Source of the DNA: Prevotella sp.
GTDB taxonomy: Bacteria > Bacteroidota > Bacteroidia > Bacteroidales > Bacteroidaceae
DNA: 13,987 nt
NCBI GenBank assembly: GCA_017424205.1
Contig: JAFPAS010000305.1
Coordinates: 1-13,987 of the forward strand
Reading direction: 5' to 3'
Shown: positions 1 to 8,138 of the stretch, piece after piece
Position numbering within the stretch: position 1 is the first letter of the stretch
Layout: each line of letters starts with the position of its first letter
Position numbers and translations under genes: made by a program
The notes under the pieces: generated by a model
Database searches by the model: none
Told to the model about the DNA's origin: nothing
The model's input: the letters and a program-made list of their open reading frames with translations, nothing else

Positions 1-1418
1 CTGACCCAAGAACTGGCGAGATTCTCTCTGCCGACGTTATCTGGTATCATAACATCCTCTCGCTGCTCCACAACTGGCGCTTCGTACAGACTGGCGCTGT
101 TGACCCTCGCGTGAGAAAGGCGAAGTTTGACGACGAGGTGATGAACGAGGCTATCAAGTATGCTGCGGCTCACGAGATTGGCCACACTCTCGGACTCATG
201 CACAACATGGGCGCAAGTTACTCATTCCCTGTAGAGAAGCTGCGCGACCCTGACTTCACACAGCAGTACGGCACAACACCAAGTATCATGGACTATGCCC
301 GCAACAACTACGTGGCACAGCCTGGCGATGTGGAGCGCGGTGTGAAGCTCACTCCTCCTGACCTCGGTGTATACGACATCTACGCTATAGAATGGGGCTA
401 CCGCCTCATCAACGGCGCTAACACTCCTGAGGCTGAAAAGCCAGTGCTCGACAGCTGGATAGCGAAGCACGAGGGCGACCCAATGTATGAGTTCGGCGCA
501 CAGCAGGTGCTTGGCATCGTCGACCCTACTGACCAGACTGAAGACCTCGGCAACGACCACATACTGGCAAGCAGCTACGGCATCAGCAACCTGAAGATTC
601 TGCTCAACAATCTGGAGCAGTGGACACTCGAGAAGGGCGAACGCTACGATGAGGTTGAGAAGACCTACATGGAGGTGGCAAAGCAGTACGGCAGATACAT
701 CAAGCACGTGACACCTTACCTTGGCGGCATCAGATACGAAGAAATCAGACAGGGCGACGGTAAGGCTTCTGGCAAGCACTACATCGGCAAGGACTATCAG
801 AAGAAGGCTATGCTCTGGCTCGTCGACCAGGCTCTCACCTACGACACATGGCTGACACCAAGAGCTCTCATCGACAAGCTCGAAATCAATATGGACGAGA
901 ACAAGAAACTGCGTTCGCAGATTGTTTCTTCGCTCATCAACGGCACAATACTCTACCGCATAAAGGACGGCGGCGAGGCTGACCCAAAGAAAAACTACGT
1001 CATCGACGACTATCTCAACGACGTGACAAACGCTATCTTCACAGCACCGAAGGCTGGCAAGCTCACTGAAGCAGAGAAGGACATGCAGAGCGCAGCAATC
1101 GCACAGATGATAAAGAACCTCGGACTGGAGGCTGCAGCAGCTAAGAAGACATCGCTCGACGAGTATGCTGATTTCTGCGAGCAGTATGCTGCTCACGACA
1201 TGCCATGCTCACACTACATCAGCGACGGCACAAACTCATTTGCAAGAATCAACCTCGGAGTGTCAAGCCTCTCAAAGGATGAGTTCGGAGCTATCATGAT
1301 GGGACGCCTGCAGACTGTGATGCAGAAATACAAGACATTCAGAACAACTGCTAAGGGCTCAACAAAGAACTTCTACGACTACCAGATTCTGAAGATTGAG
1401 CGTGCGCTGAAGAAATAA
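1..1418 (+). CDS. Zinc-dependent metalloprotease, metzincin type (DUF5117/DUF4953 family), C-terminal part
   Basis: This is the 3' part of a gene cut by the left window edge. The frame is open from base 3, and no start is needed inside: the GTG at 111 is an internal codon. About 471 C-terminal residues are present. The zinc site HEIGHTLGLMH (HExxHxxGxxH, nt 171-203) is followed by the Met-turn sequence SIMDY (nt 282-296), the metzincin signature. The upstream text DPRTGEILSADVIWYHN fits the large Bacteroidota family carrying DUF5117 and DUF4953, whose members are usually around 800 residues or more (family knowledge). These are thought to be exported proteases; the signal peptide would lie outside the window. 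The gene precedes the SusC/SusD pair on the same strand by 144 nt, so its products could feed the transporter (inference). Substrate unknown. Confidence 0.9.
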   Translation, partial: DPRTGEILSADVIWYHNILSLLHNWRFVQTGAVDPRVRKAKFDDEVMNEAIKYAAAHEIGHTLGLMHNMGASYSFPVEKLRDPDFTQQYGTTPSIMDYARNNYVAQPGDVERGVKLTPPDLGVYDIYAIEWGYRLINGANTPEAEKPVLDSWIAKHEGDPMYEFGAQQVLGIVDPTDQTEDLGNDHILASSYGISNLKILLNNLEQWTLEKGERYDEVEKTYMEVAKQYGRYIKHVTPYLGGIRYEEIRQGDGKASGKHYIGKDYQKKAMLWLVDQALTYDTWLTPRALIDKLEINMDENKKLRSQIVSSLINGTILYRIKDGGEADPKKNYVIDDYLNDVTNAIFTAPKAGKLTEAEKDMQSAAIAQMIKNLGLEAAAAKKTSLDEYADFCEQYAAHDMPCSHYISDGTNSFARINLGVSSLSKDEFGAIMMGRLQTVMQKYKTFRTTAKGSTKNFYDYQILKIERALKK

Positions 1419-1428
1419 AACCTATTGA

Positions 1429-1495
1429 CAGACAGGCTGATTGACGGCTGGCACGACAACAGCACTAACAACACCAGCATCACCCAGCCTGTCTG
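1429..1495. repeat. Nested inverted repeat in the protease-susC spacer
   Basis: Perfect 11-bp arms CAGACAGGCTG (1429-1439) and CAGCCTGTCTG (1485-1495) enclose a second small pair, GCTGG (1447-1451) and CCAGC (1474-1478). In RNA this would be a long stem with an internal bulge. No U-run follows directly, so a simple intrinsic terminator is unlikely. An attenuator or mRNA-processing element between the protease and the transporter is possible. The rest of the 144-nt spacer shows no recognisable promoter. Confidence 0.5.
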
Positions 1496-1562
1496 CTCCC
1501 ACCCCTGACTCGCAAAGAATATAGCGACAACCCGAAAAAACAAATAATCAGAACATAAGATT

Positions 1563-4500
1563 ATGCAGAAGATAAAGACCATCCTCATCACACTGACTAT
1601 TGCGCTCTGCCACATCATGACCGCAGCAGCGCAGAACGCAACAGTGACAGGAAGCGTGACTGACCCTGGAGGCGAACCGCTGATAGGAGCACACGTGAAA
1701 TGGAAAGACCAGAAGACCGGCACCATCACCGACGCCGAAGGACAGTTTGTGCTGCCAGCACAGAAGGCTAAAGCCACACTCCAGGTTTCTTATATAGGCT
1801 ATAAGACCAAGGAGGTGGAAGTAAACAAAGGACAGGGCATCGTGAAAATCACCCTCGCTGACGACGCACAGCATCTTGACGAGCTCGTCGTTGTGGGCTA
1901 CGGCATACAGAAGAAATCATCGCTCACCGGTTCGGTAGAGACCATCAAGGCTGAAGACCTGCTCATGATGCCAGCAACAAACCTCGACCAGGCGCTGACA
2001 GCACAGGTGGCTGGCTTGCAGGTAATGCAGGCTACAGGCGACCCAAGTACGGCGAAGGAATCGACCATCAGCATCCGAGGCATAAACAACGCTCCGCTGC
2101 TCGTAATTGACGGCGTGCCACGCTTCGGCACAACAACCTCTGACGGCGAGACACGTCTCTCTGACCTCAACCCTGACGACATCGAGAGCGTCACAATCCT
2201 CAAGGATGCCGCATCGGCTGCCGTATACGGCGCACGTGCTGCTAACGGTGTAATTCTCGTGCAGACAAAGAAGGCGAAGGACGGAGAGAAAGTGAAGGTT
2301 AACTACCGCGGACAGTTTAACATGCAGCAGGCTACAGACATGCCTGAATTCCTCAACGCATACGAGTTTGCTACTCTCTTCAATCGTGCCGTTGAGAACA
2401 GCCCAGGCACAACTGTTGAGCCATACACTGCAGAGCAGCTCGAGATGATTCGCACAAAGTCGGCACCTAACGTCTACGGCGACGAAGACTATCTCAGCTA
2501 TCTCAACGACACAGGATGGTCAACTACTCACAGCGTCTCTGTCAACGGCGGAAGCAAGAAGGTGAGATACTACCTCTCTATGGGCTATGCCGACAGCGAA
2601 GGCCTATACAGCGGCATTGGCAGAAGCCGTCTGAACTACATGGGCAAGATTGATACAGAGCTGGCTAAGGACCTCACACTCTCGTTCTCTGTCAACGGTT
2701 CACGCTCAAAGGCTCAGAACAGCAGCTACTATACCATCGACAACGCCTATGCGTTCTCTCCGCTGCAGGTGGTGCGCTTCGACAACGGACTGCTGGCGAG
2801 CAGCAACGGCTCTAACCCGCTCATCGCCATCCAGGGACTGGGAGGATACATCAAGGACAACAGCAAGATGAACACCATCACGGCTAACCTCAACTGGGAG
2901 GTGCCGTTCGTAAAGGGCCTGTCGCTCTATCTGCGCGGAACATTCGACGACAACACACGCATAGAGACTACATTCGACAAGCCTGTGACACTCTACACAT
3001 ACGACAGCGCTACCGGCACATACGCTGCCGACCCTAACACCATCTATCCTACAGCAAAGGTATCGATGGAGCAGGACGACCGCTTCTTCGACAGCCAGCT
3101 CTATGAGGCAGGACTCAACTACATGCGCACCTTCGGCGGCAAGCACGACGTAGAGGCTACAGTGGTGGCTAACTATCAGCGCACCCACACTCAGTATATG
3201 TACGGCACAAACCTCGACAAGGGCATATATCCTGAGATAATCGGTTCGGCACAGGTGGCTGAGCTTTACGGCGACGAGCTCTACAACCAGAGAGCATCGC
3301 TCATCGGACGTGCGAAATACGGATACAGCAACAGATACTTCGCTGAATTCAGCTTCCGTGTTGACGGCAGCAACAATTTCCACCCTGACCACCGCTGGGG
3401 CTTCTTCCCTTCAGTGTCTACAGCATGGGTTATCTCTAACGAGCCTTTCTTCAAAAACTGGAAGCAGAACGTGCTGAGCAACGCTAAGCTGCGTCTCTCT
3501 ACAGGTTTGCTCGGCAATGACGGACTCGTGGGCGCATACTCATACCTCAAGACTTATATCGAGACAACAAACAACGGATATAACATCGGCGGCAACTTCC
3601 GCCCGGGCATGATAATGACCAGCAACCCTAACATCAATCTGACATGGGGCAAGACACGCGACTATAACATCGCGGCTGACCTCGGATTCTGGCAGGGACG
3701 CATCGGACTGACTTTCGAATACTTCCAGAGATACGAGACAGACAAGATTACATCTGCGCCTGACTATCTCTACCCGCCATCAACAGGTGTCGACGGAAAC
3801 ATGCCAAGCCAGAACTTCAGCAAACTGAAGACATGGGGATGGGACCTCTCGCTCACACACCGCAACACCATAGGCAAGTTCAAGTATAACGTCGGCGTGA
3901 CTCTCTCTAAGTCTGACGACAAATACCTCGACTTTGGCGACGAAAGCGCACAGATTCCTAACATGCGCCGTAAAGGACGCAGCAGCCTCGTATGGACCAT
4001 GTACGAAGCTGACGGACTCTTCAAGAGCCAGGAGGAGATTAGCAGCTACGGTGTAGACCAGGACGGACAGAACAACACCACACTGGCTCCTGGCGACATA
4101 AAATACGTAGACCAGAACGGCGACAACAAGATTGACGCAAACGACCGCATATACGTCAAGAACTCATCACATCCTGATATGGACCTCGGCGTGCGCATCA
4201 ATCTCTCATACAAGGGATTCTTCGTCAACGCACTCTTCCAGGGCGAGTTCGGATACAAGCAGAACATCAGCGAGAACTACTCGCTCGAGAACGGAACACT
4301 GCAGAAATTCCAGAAGTATCATCTCTACGAGACATGGACACCTGAGAATCCTGACGCACGTTATCCGCGAATCAAGTTTGCTACATCAAACGATAACAAC
4401 CGTAAGACATCGACATACTGGATTCAGGACTGTAACTTCATCCGTCTGAAGTCGCTCAACGTGGGCTATCAGTTCCCGAAAGAATGGATCAGAAGCCTCT

Positions 4501-4637
4501 CGCTCTCGTCAGCAAGCATAGCATTCCAGGCCAGCAACCTCTTCACCATCTCTGACCTCGAAGGCATGGACCCTGAGTCGCTGCGCGGATATCCTATACA
4601 GAAATCATACGGTGTAACACTCAACCTCAGTTTCTAA
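1563..4637 (+). CDS. SusC/RagA family TonB-dependent outer-membrane transporter
   Basis: 1024 residues, the usual size for the family. Domains in order: signal peptide 1-24 (MQKIKTILITLTIALCHIM... ending AAAQ); a carboxypeptidase-regulatory-like beta domain about 26-100 (VTGSVTDPGGEPLIGAHV, ITDAEGQFVL); the Ton-box region DELVVVGYG at 106-114; a plug domain about 115-235 with PLLVIDGVP and the highly conserved NPDDIESVTILKDAASAAVY stretch from 204; then a beta-barrel ending in a terminal Phe (VTLNLSF). SusC proteins form the outer-membrane channel beneath a SusD lid and import oligosaccharides or peptides using TonB energy. susD follows after 15 nt, so they are almost certainly cotranscribed. 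No extra N-terminal STN anti-sigma-interaction domain is seen, so regulation through a partner anti-sigma factor is not indicated. Substrate cannot be read from sequence. Confidence 0.97.
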   Translation: MQKIKTILITLTIALCHIMTAAAQNATVTGSVTDPGGEPLIGAHVKWKDQKTGTITDAEGQFVLPAQKAKATLQVSYIGYKTKEVEVNKGQGIVKITLADDAQHLDELVVVGYGIQKKSSLTGSVETIKAEDLLMMPATNLDQALTAQVAGLQVMQATGDPSTAKESTISIRGINNAPLLVIDGVPRFGTTTSDGETRLSDLNPDDIESVTILKDAASAAVYGARAANGVILVQTKKAKDGEKVKVNYRGQFNMQQATDMPEFLNAYEFATLFNRAVENSPGTTVEPYTAEQLEMIRTKSAPNVYGDEDYLSYLNDTGWSTTHSVSVNGGSKKVRYYLSMGYADSEGLYSGIGRSRLNYMGKIDTELAKDLTLSFSVNGSRSKAQNSSYYTIDNAYAFSPLQVVRFDNGLLASSNGSNPLIAIQGLGGYIKDNSKMNTITANLNWEVPFVKGLSLYLRGTFDDNTRIETTFDKPVTLYTYDSATGTYAADPNTIYPTAKVSMEQDDRFFDSQLYEAGLNYMRTFGGKHDVEATVVANYQRTHTQYMYGTNLDKGIYPEIIGSAQVAELYGDELYNQRASLIGRAKYGYSNRYFAEFSFRVDGSNNFHPDHRWGFFPSVSTAWVISNEPFFKNWKQNVLSNAKLRLSTGLLGNDGLVGAYSYLKTYIETTNNGYNIGGNFRPGMIMTSNPNINLTWGKTRDYNIAADLGFWQGRIGLTFEYFQRYETDKITSAPDYLYPPSTGVDGNMPSQNFSKLKTWGWDLSLTHRNTIGKFKYNVGVTLSKSDDKYLDFGDESAQIPNMRRKGRSSLVWTMYEADGLFKSQEEISSYGVDQDGQNNTTLAPGDIKYVDQNGDNKIDANDRIYVKNSSHPDMDLGVRINLSYKGFFVNALFQGEFGYKQNISENYSLENGTLQKFQKYHLYETWTPENPDARYPRIKFATSNDNNRKTSTYWIQDCNFIRLKSLNVGYQFPKEWIRSLSLSSASIAFQASNLFTISDLEGMDPESLRGYPIQKSYGVTLNLSF

Positions 4638-4652
4638 ACACTCTCTCATAAC

Positions 4653-6410
4653 ATGACAAAGATGAAACATCTCAATATAAAATCACTCGCCGCAGCAGCA
4701 ATAGCAGCCACGCTGACACTGTCAAGCTGCAACAACCTCTTCGACGATGCGCCGAACAACAAGATTTCTGAGGAGGCGGTATGGGGCAACAGCATGCTGC
4801 TCGACGAATACGCCAACGGATGGTATCGTAACATGAGCTTCGGATTCAAGACGCTCGTGCCTACCAACGCTCTGCTCAAAGGCCTCAGCAGATACTACAT
4901 GCCATGGTTCGGCGACCAGCTAAGCGTGGGCAAGAACGACTGGTTTAATGCCGGATATGGCGACATTCTGAAGGCCAACGAGTCAAGCCTTAGCCTGTGG
5001 GCGCAGAACACATGGAGCGCTTACTACACACAGATACAGTATATCAACACATACTTCGCTAATCACGACGTAGTGGCTGACCAGGCACAGAAGCAGCGCA
5101 TCGACGGCGAGGCGCACTTCATGCGTGCATACTACTACTACCTGCTGTGGAAAAAATTCGGCGGTGTGTTCATCATCGACCGTACGTTCGACCCGCTCAC
5201 TAACGCTGAGAAATTCCCACGTGCATCATACGACGAGATGGTAGAGTTTATCGTGAGCGAAGCTGACAAGGCTGCAGCACTGCTGCCTGTAGAGCACGAG
5301 AGCATCAGCCTCGGACGCGCCACTCGCGGAGCGGCTATCATGCTCAAGGCGAAGACTTACTTCTGGGCGTCAAGCCAGGTATTCCAGAACAAGCAGAAGG
5401 AATATCTCGGATTTACCGACGACAAGAGCAGCCAGATGCTCGCTAAAGCTAAGGAGGCATACGACGAACTCTTCGCACTCGGAAAGTACTCGCTCATCCC
5501 TATCGCTGCCGACACTCAGGAGGGAATCAAGAACGAATACAGACAGATTTTCCTCACAAAGAACAGCCAGGAGTCTATATTCGAGGTGCAGCACTCTGAC
5601 GACGGCGACTACGCTAACAAATTCGGACATAAGCTCGACCGTGACGCAGCATCGCCTTTCTTCACCGGCACAACAGCTGCTTACACTCCTACTCACAACC
5701 ACGTGAAGGAGTATGGCATGCGCGACGGAAAGACTTACGACCCGAACAATCCGTATGAGAACCGCGACTATAGATTCTACGCTAACGTGCTATACAACGG
5801 CGCTGTCTTCCACAACCACGTCATGGACATGGCTACCACTGACGGCGTGAAGGGCGTAGACATCACTCCTTACGGCACATCAACTACAGCTGCGTTCACA
5901 AGAACCGGATATTATCTCGGAAAATTTGTCGACGAGACTCAGACTATCGATAATAATGATACGTATGCTTCGTCACAGAACTTCATCATCTGGAGATATG
6001 CCGAGGCACTGCTTGACTATGCTGAGGTGGCTTTCCGCATAAACGACCATGCCACTGCGCTCAACTGTGTCAACCAGATCAGACAGAGAGTGCACATGCA
6101 TCCGCTGACAAGCATCACATGGGACGAGATTGTCAACGAACGACGCATAGAGATGGCATTCGAGGAGACTACCTACTGGGACTTCTTCCGCTGGGGAACA
6201 GCAATGGAGAAACTCAACGGACAGACTAATCCGCTGAAGTGCATCACCATCACCGTCAAGAACGGAAAGACTACATACAAAGAGGCTAACCTCAACAGAT
6301 TCCCAGGCAGAATCCGCGTGTTCCAGGAGAAGCAGTACTATCTGCCTATCCCATGGAGCGACGTCAGATATCACGGCGTAGAGCAGAATCCTGACTGGAC
6401 AGAGGTGTAG
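4653..6410 (+). CDS. SusD/RagB family surface lipoprotein (substrate-binding partner of SusC)
   Basis: 585 residues. A lipoprotein signal peptide ends in the lipobox LSSC, giving lipidated Cys26 (Cys23 if the second Met, at 4662, is the true start; the sequence does not decide). Family marks: RIDGEAHFMRAYYYYLLW at 150-166 and GRATRGAAIMLKAKTYFWAS at 221-240, helical TPR-like segments of the SusD fold; NERRIEMAFE at 495 followed by WDFFRWG near 509; and a C-terminal YLPIPWSDVRY...QNPDW block. SusD-type proteins sit on the cell surface, cap the SusC barrel and bind its substrate. The gap to susC is only 15 nt. The best-studied peptide-importing relatives are RagA/RagB of Porphyromonas; the neighbouring metalloprotease makes a peptide role plausible here, but glycan binding is not excluded. 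Confidence 0.96.
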   Translation: MTKMKHLNIKSLAAAAIAATLTLSSCNNLFDDAPNNKISEEAVWGNSMLLDEYANGWYRNMSFGFKTLVPTNALLKGLSRYYMPWFGDQLSVGKNDWFNAGYGDILKANESSLSLWAQNTWSAYYTQIQYINTYFANHDVVADQAQKQRIDGEAHFMRAYYYYLLWKKFGGVFIIDRTFDPLTNAEKFPRASYDEMVEFIVSEADKAAALLPVEHESISLGRATRGAAIMLKAKTYFWASSQVFQNKQKEYLGFTDDKSSQMLAKAKEAYDELFALGKYSLIPIAADTQEGIKNEYRQIFLTKNSQESIFEVQHSDDGDYANKFGHKLDRDAASPFFTGTTAAYTPTHNHVKEYGMRDGKTYDPNNPYENRDYRFYANVLYNGAVFHNHVMDMATTDGVKGVDITPYGTSTTAAFTRTGYYLGKFVDETQTIDNNDTYASSQNFIIWRYAEALLDYAEVAFRINDHATALNCVNQIRQRVHMHPLTSITWDEIVNERRIEMAFEETTYWDFFRWGTAMEKLNGQTNPLKCITITVKNGKTTYKEANLNRFPGRIRVFQEKQYYLPIPWSDVRYHGVEQNPDWTEV

Positions 6411-6421
6411 GTGACAACGGC

Positions 6422-6525
6422 GTCAACGATAACGATGTTTAAGGGTCAAGTTTTTGTCTACTAAACAAATAACTCGTCTACTTGTTTACTTGTCAACTTG
6501 TCAACTCGTAATCGTTATCGTTGAC
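6422..6525. repeat. Perfect 15-bp inverted repeat enclosing octamer repeats
   Basis: GTCAACGATAACGAT (6422-6436) and its exact reverse complement ATCGTTATCGTTGAC (6511-6525) flank 74 nt. The pair lies wholly between susD and the next gene, beginning 11 nt after the susD stop. No target-site duplication is evident outside the arms. It could be the ends of a small non-autonomous element, or a long RNA stem that protects the upstream mRNA or partly terminates transcription. Confidence 0.7.
6454..6505 (+). repeat. Short tandem octamer array, consensus TTGTCAAC
   Basis: Four abutting 8-bp units occupy 6474-6505: TCGTCTAC, TTGTTTAC, TTGTCAAC, TTGTCAAC. One further unit, TTGTCTAC, stands at 6454-6461 after a 12-nt gap. 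The units vary mainly at the second, fifth and sixth bases. They fill much of the loop of the inverted repeat 6422-6525. The units are too short and gapless for CRISPR. Function unknown; a slippage-prone spacer repeat is the simplest reading. Confidence 0.65.
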
Positions 6526-6573
6526 ACTCTTTCAAAATAATAAACACAAACAATTAATAAAAACAAACTGATT

Positions 6574-7440
6574 ATGAAGAAATTCTTTACTCTCACAGTG
6601 CTCGCTCTTGCCGCTATGGCAGCGACTGCACAGACAAAGCAGAACATGTTTCCTGCTGCTGACACAGATGCCGACGGATGGCTCTGGTTTGACACAGCAG
6701 AGAAAATCGAAAAGTACGTCGGCATCATCGACGAGACAAACTACAAGGTTGACCCTAACGGAAAACCTATACAGCTGGTGTATGCCGATATCTTCCCTGA
6801 CTATCCACCATCAGAGGCTTCTGCCGACATCGTAGGCGCTGGCACTGACGGCGAGACAGGCTCTGCAGGCTCACGCACAGGAGCACTCATGCTGCAGCCT
6901 TCATCAGCATCTATGTCTGTCAACGGCGGCGGATTCGTTGTCTGCATGCCTTCATGCTCTGAGTATGCTATCTGCTACTCAAGCAACAGCCGTGTGATGA
7001 CAAGACTCGTGGCTACTACTAACGTCAATTCGCTCATGAGCGACTGCAACGCAGGATATGATCTCAACTACGAGAAGGGATGGAAAATCATCAACGCTTC
7101 GTATGTCAGCGTATTCAAGCGCCTGCCTGCTGGCATAAACAACTGGAGCTCACTCGAGAATCTCGACAACGGCTCTGACGAAACAACACTCAAGAACGAC
7201 AAGCCTATATACGTTTGGTTCCAGAGCGCAACTCCTGACACTATCTATATTCATGGCATTCGCGCCATCACTCAGGAGAACGCTTCGTCTACAGGTATAG
7301 AGAATATCAATGCCACTGCAGCTGGAAAGAAGGCTGTATACACCATCGACGGCAGAACAGCTGGCAACAACACAGCTACCCTGAAGAAAGGCCTCTACAT
7401 CGTGACAGAGCAGGGCAGAACAAGAAAAATTGCGAAGTAA
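6574..7440 (+). CDS. Secreted protein of unknown function with a C-terminal sorting-type tail
   Basis: 288 residues; I do not recognise the central family. The N terminus is a signal peptidase I type leader (MKKFFTLTVLALAAMAATAQ, cleaved near residue 20) with no lipobox, so it is not a SusE/F-like lipoprotein. The mature part begins with an acidic, aromatic segment (DTDADGWLWFDTAEKIEKYVG), then a Ser/Gly-rich stretch and a Cys-containing segment (VCMPSCSEYAICYSSNSR). From residue 240 the tail runs TGIENINATA...VYTIDGR...LKKGLYIV...RKIAK, resembling type IX secretion (Por) C-terminal domains of type A but shorter than classic ones. It is the last gene before the 7516 terminator, 163 nt after susD. 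A surface or secreted accessory binding protein of this operon is plausible; no catalytic motif is visible. Confidence 0.85.
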   Translation: MKKFFTLTVLALAAMAATAQTKQNMFPAADTDADGWLWFDTAEKIEKYVGIIDETNYKVDPNGKPIQLVYADIFPDYPPSEASADIVGAGTDGETGSAGSRTGALMLQPSSASMSVNGGGFVVCMPSCSEYAICYSSNSRVMTRLVATTNVNSLMSDCNAGYDLNYEKGWKIINASYVSVFKRLPAGINNWSSLENLDNGSDETTLKNDKPIYVWFQSATPDTIYIHGIRAITQENASSTGIENINATAAGKKAVYTIDGRTAGNNTATLKKGLYIVTEQGRTRKIAK

Positions 7441-7474
7441 TTATCGCGCCTATATACTGGCACTTTGAAGTTTA

Positions 7475-7506
7475 CATGCATCTGAATTGACAACAGAGGA
7501 TGCATG
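7475..7506. repeat. 8-bp inverted repeat just after the small secreted-protein gene
   Basis: CATGCATC (7475-7482) and GATGCATG (7499-7506) are exact complements with a 16-nt loop. It precedes the stronger hairpin at 7516 by a few bases and may be part of the transcript's 3' end structure. It could also be chance. Confidence 0.35.
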
Positions 7507-7515
7507 ACACATAAC

Positions 7516-7565
7516 GCGGAAAGAATCAGAATTATCTCTGAATCTTTCCGCTTTCTCATTTTTTA
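7516..7565 (+). terminator. Hairpin terminator of the SusC/SusD operon
   Basis: GCGGAAAGAATCAGA (7516-7530) pairs with TCTGAATCTTTCCGC (7537-7551), 15 bp with one mismatch and a 6-nt loop ATTATC. A T-rich run follows (TTTCTCATTTTTTACC). It lies 75 nt after the last stop codon of the operon. Stem and loop closely resemble the terminator at 9910-9953 on the other side of the intergenic region. Confidence 0.85.
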
Positions 7566-7858
7566 CCGACAACGGATTTCACTAATTACACGGATATAAT
7601 TAATACTACCACAGACAGCAAATAACAGAGTACAGATAACAGATGAAAGATGAAAAGTTCTTTCTCATTTCTCATTTCCACTTGACATCCGCAGCTTCTT
7701 ATCCTGCAATATAGTGCCTTTTGGCGGCTTAAACGCTGTGTTTTGCATGCTTAATCACAGCCTTTCGTTTTCTCGGTGCTAAACGCACTTTTTAATACTT
7801 AGAAAACTGTATCTTAACTACAAAACAGTTGTCAAAGTTGTCAATGTTGTATTATATA

Positions 7859-7895
7859 ACTCAACTTTCGCAAGTTAAGGAAGTTAAGAAGTTAT
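7859..7895 (+). repeat. 37-bp dispersed repeat, copy 1
   Basis: Starts ACTCAACTTTCGCAAGTTAA and matches 9656-9692 at 35 of 37 positions in the same orientation. It contains a small dyad (AACTT...AAGTT) and tandem AGTTAAG words. The two copies lie about 1.8 kb apart, bracketing the MerR gene and the palindromic cluster. Confidence 0.75.
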
Positions 7896-7914
7896 CGGCT
7901 TTTCAAACCTCAGG

Positions 7915-7966
7915 AGTTAAGCCATTACTGCTGATACGCATTTTGCATTGGACATTTGGCTTAACT
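7915..7966. repeat. 10-bp inverted repeat upstream of the MerR gene
   Basis: AGTTAAGCCA (7915-7924) and TGGCTTAACT (7957-7966) are exact complements with a 32-nt loop. The outer sequences, rich in AAGTTA on the left and TAACTT on the right, extend it imperfectly. This gives a larger dyad that begins inside the 37-bp repeat. Confidence 0.5.
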
Positions 7967-8077
7967 ACTTTGACTTCTCTAACTTCTTTATCTACTGTCT
8001 TAAGACCAACACATTAAAATATTAATGGTCAATTTGAGTTAAATTTTATAATCTTCTGAAAAATATTTCATTTTTTG

Positions 8078-8111
8078 TTTGACTCGTACCTAAGGTCATG
8101 CATTAACTTTG
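8078..8111 (+). promoter_or_regulatory. Bacteroidota-type promoter of the MerR gene
   Basis: TTTG (8078-8081) and TAACTTTG (8104-8111), the latter an exact TAnnTTTG match to the known Bacteroidota -7 element. The spacer is 22 nt, against 20 nt in the promoter at 13094-13125. The predicted transcript start near 8118 gives a leader of roughly 20 nt before the ATG at 8139. Confidence 0.65.
8088..8096. promoter_or_regulatory. Candidate MerR-type operator inside the promoter spacer
   Basis: ACCT-A-AGGT, a dyad with 4-bp arms. Its centre (8092) coincides with the middle of the spacer between the two promoter boxes. MerR-family activators bind dyads in this position and untwist overlong spacers. 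The arms are short, so chance is possible. Confidence 0.35.
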
Positions 8112-8138
8112 CACCCGAAAATAAAAAATCGTACGATT

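Larger units (their letters stand above)
7566..8077. other. Non-coding spacer of about 500 nt with degenerate short repeats
   Basis: No credible gene is present. The stretch holds loosely repeated motifs: CTCATTTCTCATTTCC near 7665-7680; a GGCTTAAACGC / GTGCTAAACGC pair near 7726 and 7776, with GCTGTG (7735-7740) and CACAGC (7756-7761) as a small stem; and a run of AGTTAAG-like words from about 7870. An open frame of 62 codons at 7829-8017 lies across these repeats, looks unlike a protein, and is not called. Confidence 0.5.

Noticed and set aside
222..1196. Long minus-strand open frame opposite the metalloprotease
   Set aside because: It lies inside a confidently identified gene; its predicted protein is Val/Leu/Cys-rich, with no domain or signal. 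It is a mirror of the codon pattern.
1563..6410. Naming the pair ragA/ragB or susC/susD
   Set aside because: Family membership is clear, but substrate is unknown and these symbols imply specific starch or peptide systems.
6454..6505. CRISPR-like array
   Set aside because: The units are only 8 bp and abut without spacers; no cas gene is present.
7829..8017. Plus-strand open frame of 62 codons before the MerR gene
   Set aside because: It runs across the 37-bp repeat and the 10-bp inverted repeat, its Leu/Ser/Thr-rich product follows the repeats, and no promoter was seen.
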